From: Flavobacterium sp. J372 | GTDB taxonomy: Bacteria > Bacteroidota > Bacteroidia > Flavobacteriales > Flavobacteriaceae | Length of the DNA: 64,000 nucleotides | Direction: 5' to 3' | Assembly: GCF_024699965.1 (NCBI RefSeq) | Contig: NZ_JAJOMZ010000004.1 | Coordinates: forward strand, 2,540,001-2,604,000 | Shown here: positions 61,931-64,000 of the stretch, in pieces | Position numbering within the stretch: position 1 is the stretch's first letter | Layout of the letters: each line of letters starts with the position of its first letter | Notes under the pieces: generated by a model | Databases searched by the model: none | What the model was told of the DNA's origin: nothing | The model's input: only the letters and a program-made list of their open reading frames with translations | Made by a program: the position numbers and the translations under genes

Positions 61931-62877
61931 TGGAAAAACTACGCATAGTATTTATGGGGACGCCCGAATTTGCAACCGGCATACTTGACACGATATATAA
62001 AGAGGGATATAAAATTGCCGGAGTAATTACAGCACCTGATAAACCTGCAGGCCGCGGACAGAAACTAAAATATTCGGCTGTGAAAGAATATGCCCAGGAG
62101 AAAGACCTGAAGCTATTGCAGCCTACCAATCTTAAAGACCCTGCTTTTTTGGAAGAATTAAAAAGCCTGAATGCAAATTTACAGGTGGTGGTAGCCTTCC
62201 GTATGCTGCCAGAAGCTGTTTGGCGAATGCCTAAGCTGGGTACGTTTAACCTGCATGCCTCCCTCCTGCCCGATTATCGCGGTGCAGCGCCTATCAACTG
62301 GGCTGTAATAAACGGAGAGACAAAAACGGGTGTCACCACTTTTTTTATAGATGACAAAATAGATACCGGGGCCATGATACTGAAAGCTGAAACTGAAATA
62401 GGTGAAAATGAGACTGCAGGTGCGTTGCATGACAGGCTGATGGTATTGGGGCAGGAAACGATAATAAAAACATTGCAGCTAATTGAAAGCGGCAATGTAA
62501 CCACAACTATACAGCCACAGGAAGGCGATTTAAAAACTGCTTACAAACTAAACAGGGATAATTGTAAAATTGACTGGAATGCTCCCGGAAAAGCCATACA
62601 CAACCTTATACGGGGGCTGAGCCCTTATCCTGCTGCCTGGAGTTTAATTAAAGATAACGAACAGGAATGGAATGTGAAATTTTATGAAGCAAGGTTTATT
62701 CCTGATGCCCACAATTATAGCAACGGAGCAATATTAACAGGAAAAAAAGAAATAAAGGTTGCAGTAAATGGCGGTTATCTGGAAGTGCTGTCATTACAAT
62801 TTCCCGGCAAGAAAAAAATGACAGCTGCGGAATTGCTGAACGGTTTACAGCTAAGTGATAATGCTATGGCCTATTAA
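61930..62877 (+). CDS. fmt: Methionyl-tRNA formyltransferase
   Basis: 315 residues; adds formyl from 10-formyl-THF to Met-tRNA(fMet). Starts with EKLRIVFMGTPEFATGIL; the catalytic block is FNLHASLLPDYRGAAPINWAVINGE, with the Asn/His/Asp residues of the family. C-terminal OB-like domain with KVAVNGGYLEVLSLQFPGKKKM. One-base overlap with recQ gives translational coupling. Full length, no break. Confidence 0.96.
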   Translation: MEKLRIVFMGTPEFATGILDTIYKEGYKIAGVITAPDKPAGRGQKLKYSAVKEYAQEKDLKLLQPTNLKDPAFLEELKSLNANLQVVVAFRMLPEAVWRMPKLGTFNLHASLLPDYRGAAPINWAVINGETKTGVTTFFIDDKIDTGAMILKAETEIGENETAGALHDRLMVLGQETIIKTLQLIESGNVTTTIQPQEGDLKTAYKLNRDNCKIDWNAPGKAIHNLIRGLSPYPAAWSLIKDNEQEWNVKFYEARFIPDAHNYSNGAILTGKKEIKVAVNGGYLEVLSLQFPGKKKMTAAELLNGLQLSDNAMAY

Positions 62878-62981
62878 ACCGCATAAACACTAAGGTTAAC
62901 AGATTTTTGAATAATACAACAGTCCTTATCAACATTCGGGCTAAAGTTATCAACAATGAATACGAAAAAATACGAAAACAC

Positions 62982-63011
62982 TTGTGTACGTTGATTTTCC
63001 TATTAAATTTG
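62982..63011 (+). promoter_or_regulatory. Full TTG-N19-TAnnTTTG promoter of the HU gene
   Basis: TTG at 62982-62984, a 19-base spacer and TAAATTTG at 63004-63011. Both elements of the Bacteroidota promoter are present at normal spacing. The leader to ATG 63066 is about 50 bases. Confidence 0.65.
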
Positions 63012-63065
63012 TAGGACAGGAGTGAAAAATAAAAATTTTTAACCAAACAATTAATACCAATCATT

Positions 63066-63347
63066 ATGAACAAATCAGAATTAATCGACGCAATGGCTGC
63101 TGATGCAGGAATTTCTAAAGGTGCTGCAAAAAAAGCGCTTGAATCTTTCATCTCAAACGTAGGCGGCGCGCTTAACGCAGGAAACAGGGTATCTCTTGTA
63201 GGTTTTGGTTCTTGGTCAGTTTCAAACAGGGCTGCAAGAGAAGGCAGAAATCCTCAGACAGGAAAAAGCATAAGCATTGCTGCTAAAAATGTAGTTAAAT
63301 TCAAGCCGGGAGCTGAGCTGGACGGTTCAGTTAACGCTAAAAAATAA
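63066..63347 (+). CDS. hup: HU-family DNA-binding protein
   Basis: 93 residues, histone-like dimeric DNA-bending protein. MNKSELIDAMAADAGISKGAAKKALESFI starts the helical core; VSLVGFGSWSVSNRAAREGRNPQTGK is the beta-arm with the conserved GRNPQTG tip. The run of seven A in GCTGCAAAAAAAGCG (63128-63134) is read correctly in frame. One gene per transcript, with its own promoter and terminator. Confidence 0.95.
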   Translation: MNKSELIDAMAADAGISKGAAKKALESFISNVGGALNAGNRVSLVGFGSWSVSNRAAREGRNPQTGKSISIAAKNVVKFKPGAELDGSVNAKK

Positions 63348-63370
63348 TCCTGTTTATAGAATTAAAATTA

Positions 63371-63399
63371 AGCCTTCTGTTAAAGAAGGCTTTTTTTTT
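63371..63399 (+). terminator. Terminator of the HU gene
   Basis: AGCCTTCT (63371-63378) pairs with AGAAGGCT (63384-63391), loop GTTAA, nine T follow. Confidence 0.86.
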
Positions 63400-63465
63400 A
63401 AAAGTTTCTAAATTTTTTTGAACGTATATATTTTTTAGTTAAATTTATTTCAAATTGCACCAAAG

Positions 63466-64000
63466 ATGATTTCAATAAAACCTAAGAAAGGCCACCTGCT
63501 GATAGCAGAACCTTCAACAATTGGGGATATATCATTCAACAGGTCTGTAGTGCTCCTTGCCGACCATACCAGTGAAGGATCTATCGGCTTCATCCTAAAC
63601 AAACCGCTCGGCTACACTATTCATGACCTTATACCCGAGATACATGGGAGCTTTAAAATATACAATGGTGGGCCCGTTGAGCAGGATAACCTGTACTTTA
63701 TTCATAACGTGCCAGACCTGATACCTGACAGTATAGAGATATCTAACGGCATTTACTGGGGTGGCGATTTTGAATCAACTAAAGAACTGATAAACCAGGG
63801 ACTGATAAAGAAAAATAACATCCGCTTTTTCCTGGGCTACACAGGGTGGGATGCGCACCAACTTGAAGATGAGCTTGAAGATAACTCATGGATAGTAAGT
63901 GAAAACAGCTACCAAAACCGTATCATTGGCAAGTCAAGCACTTCATTCTGGAAAGAAAAAATTATGGAACTGGGCGGCGACTACCTGATATGGAGCAATG
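63466..64000 (+). CDS. YqgE/AlgH family protein, 5' part
   Basis: The gene starts at ATG 63466 and runs off the window at base 64000, about 178 codons in. The visible part matches the UPF0301 YqgE/AlgH family: KKGHLLIAEPSTIGDISFNRSVVLLADH, GSIGFILNKPLGYT, IYNGGPVEQDNLYFIH, FFLGYTGWDAHQLEDEL, NSWIVSE. No catalytic motif is known for the family; AlgH was named from alginate regulation in Pseudomonas, which does not transfer directly. The remaining few residues are outside the window. Confidence 0.93.
   Translation, partial: MISIKPKKGHLLIAEPSTIGDISFNRSVVLLADHTSEGSIGFILNKPLGYTIHDLIPEIHGSFKIYNGGPVEQDNLYFIHNVPDLIPDSIEISNGIYWGGDFESTKELINQGLIKKNNIRFFLGYTGWDAHQLEDELEDNSWIVSENSYQNRIIGKSSTSFWKEKIMELGGDYLIWSN

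Noticed and set aside
1..64000. Prophage, insertion sequence, integron or defence island
   Set aside because: No transposase, integrase, phage structural or restriction gene is visible on either strand; gene order is typical of a core chromosome.

Overview
The window looks like an ordinary chromosomal stretch of a member of the Flavobacteriaceae (Bacteroidota), most like Flavobacterium. The evidence is: repeated promoter boxes of the Bacteroidota type TAnnTTTG close to start codons; few Shine-Dalgarno-like sequences but A-rich start regions; family signatures typical of the group (a long NusB, DUF4290, GIN/DUF2807 proteins, a cyclophilin-FKBP fusion, a DnaJ with only two zinc-binding repeats, MurA with Asp at the catalytic Cys position, a PUR-like DUF3276 protein); and moderate AT richness. 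No phage, transposase, CRISPR array, plasmid gene or recognisable defence island is visible.

Layout. 1-8.2 kb: 3' part of a PAS histidine kinase, peptidase T, a YdeI-like protein, then on the minus strand yajC, a DUF1573 lipoprotein, nusB and a frameshifted leucine-type dehydrogenase; then an ABC exporter with a non-canonical Walker B and a PUR-like nucleic-acid-binding protein. 8.2-18.4 kb: csaA-like protein, secreted protein, two-domain prolyl isomerase, methyltransferase, DUF1569 protein, a TPR protein next to gyrA, and clpC. 18.4-31.3 kb: a RimB-RimK fusion, small exported or membrane proteins, a double-GNAT protein (frameshifted), YjbR protein, YdcF protein, MATE exporter, outer-membrane barrel, PPK2, a sigma factor followed by an unusual membrane protein with a TonB-plug-like domain. 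31.3-42.5 kb (mostly minus strand): ABC-F ATPase, GNAT, DUF2007, a RecA1-only DEAD-box protein, a sigma-54 activator (frameshifted, no HTH), a NatAB-like ABC pair, dnaJ and grpE, a sugar-nucleotide-epimerase-like protein, DUF4442. 42.5-48.7 kb: DUF4870, a heptanucleotide repeat array, a PadR-PspC-GIN envelope module, trxB. 48.8-64 kb: tRNA-Pro, an M48 protease with an unknown partner, a tandem pair of small paralogues, PfkB-type kinase, DUF493-DUF4290-murA-Coa1 operon, SRPBCC protein, a 55-codon small membrane protein, a frameshifted AAA ATPase, recQ-fmt, an HU protein and the 5' part of a YqgE/AlgH gene.

Working together: grpE-dnaJ, clpC, the prolyl isomerase and trxB supply protein quality control; DUF493, DUF4290 and murA form a housekeeping row ending in peptidoglycan synthesis; PadR-PspC-GIN and the sigma factor/plug protein look like two separate envelope-response modules.

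The strongest window-wide signal is technical or genetic: five genes are broken by an indel, each exactly inside an A or T run of five or six. Four of the five need one more base to restore a convincing protein. Homopolymer miscalls are the simplest explanation, although four of the sites also look like -1 slippery sequences. I did not find a clearly new biological system; the most unusual pieces are the plug-domain membrane protein behind the sigma factor, the HTH-less sigma-54 activator with GAFTSA, the small tandem paralogues and the 15-copy heptamer array.
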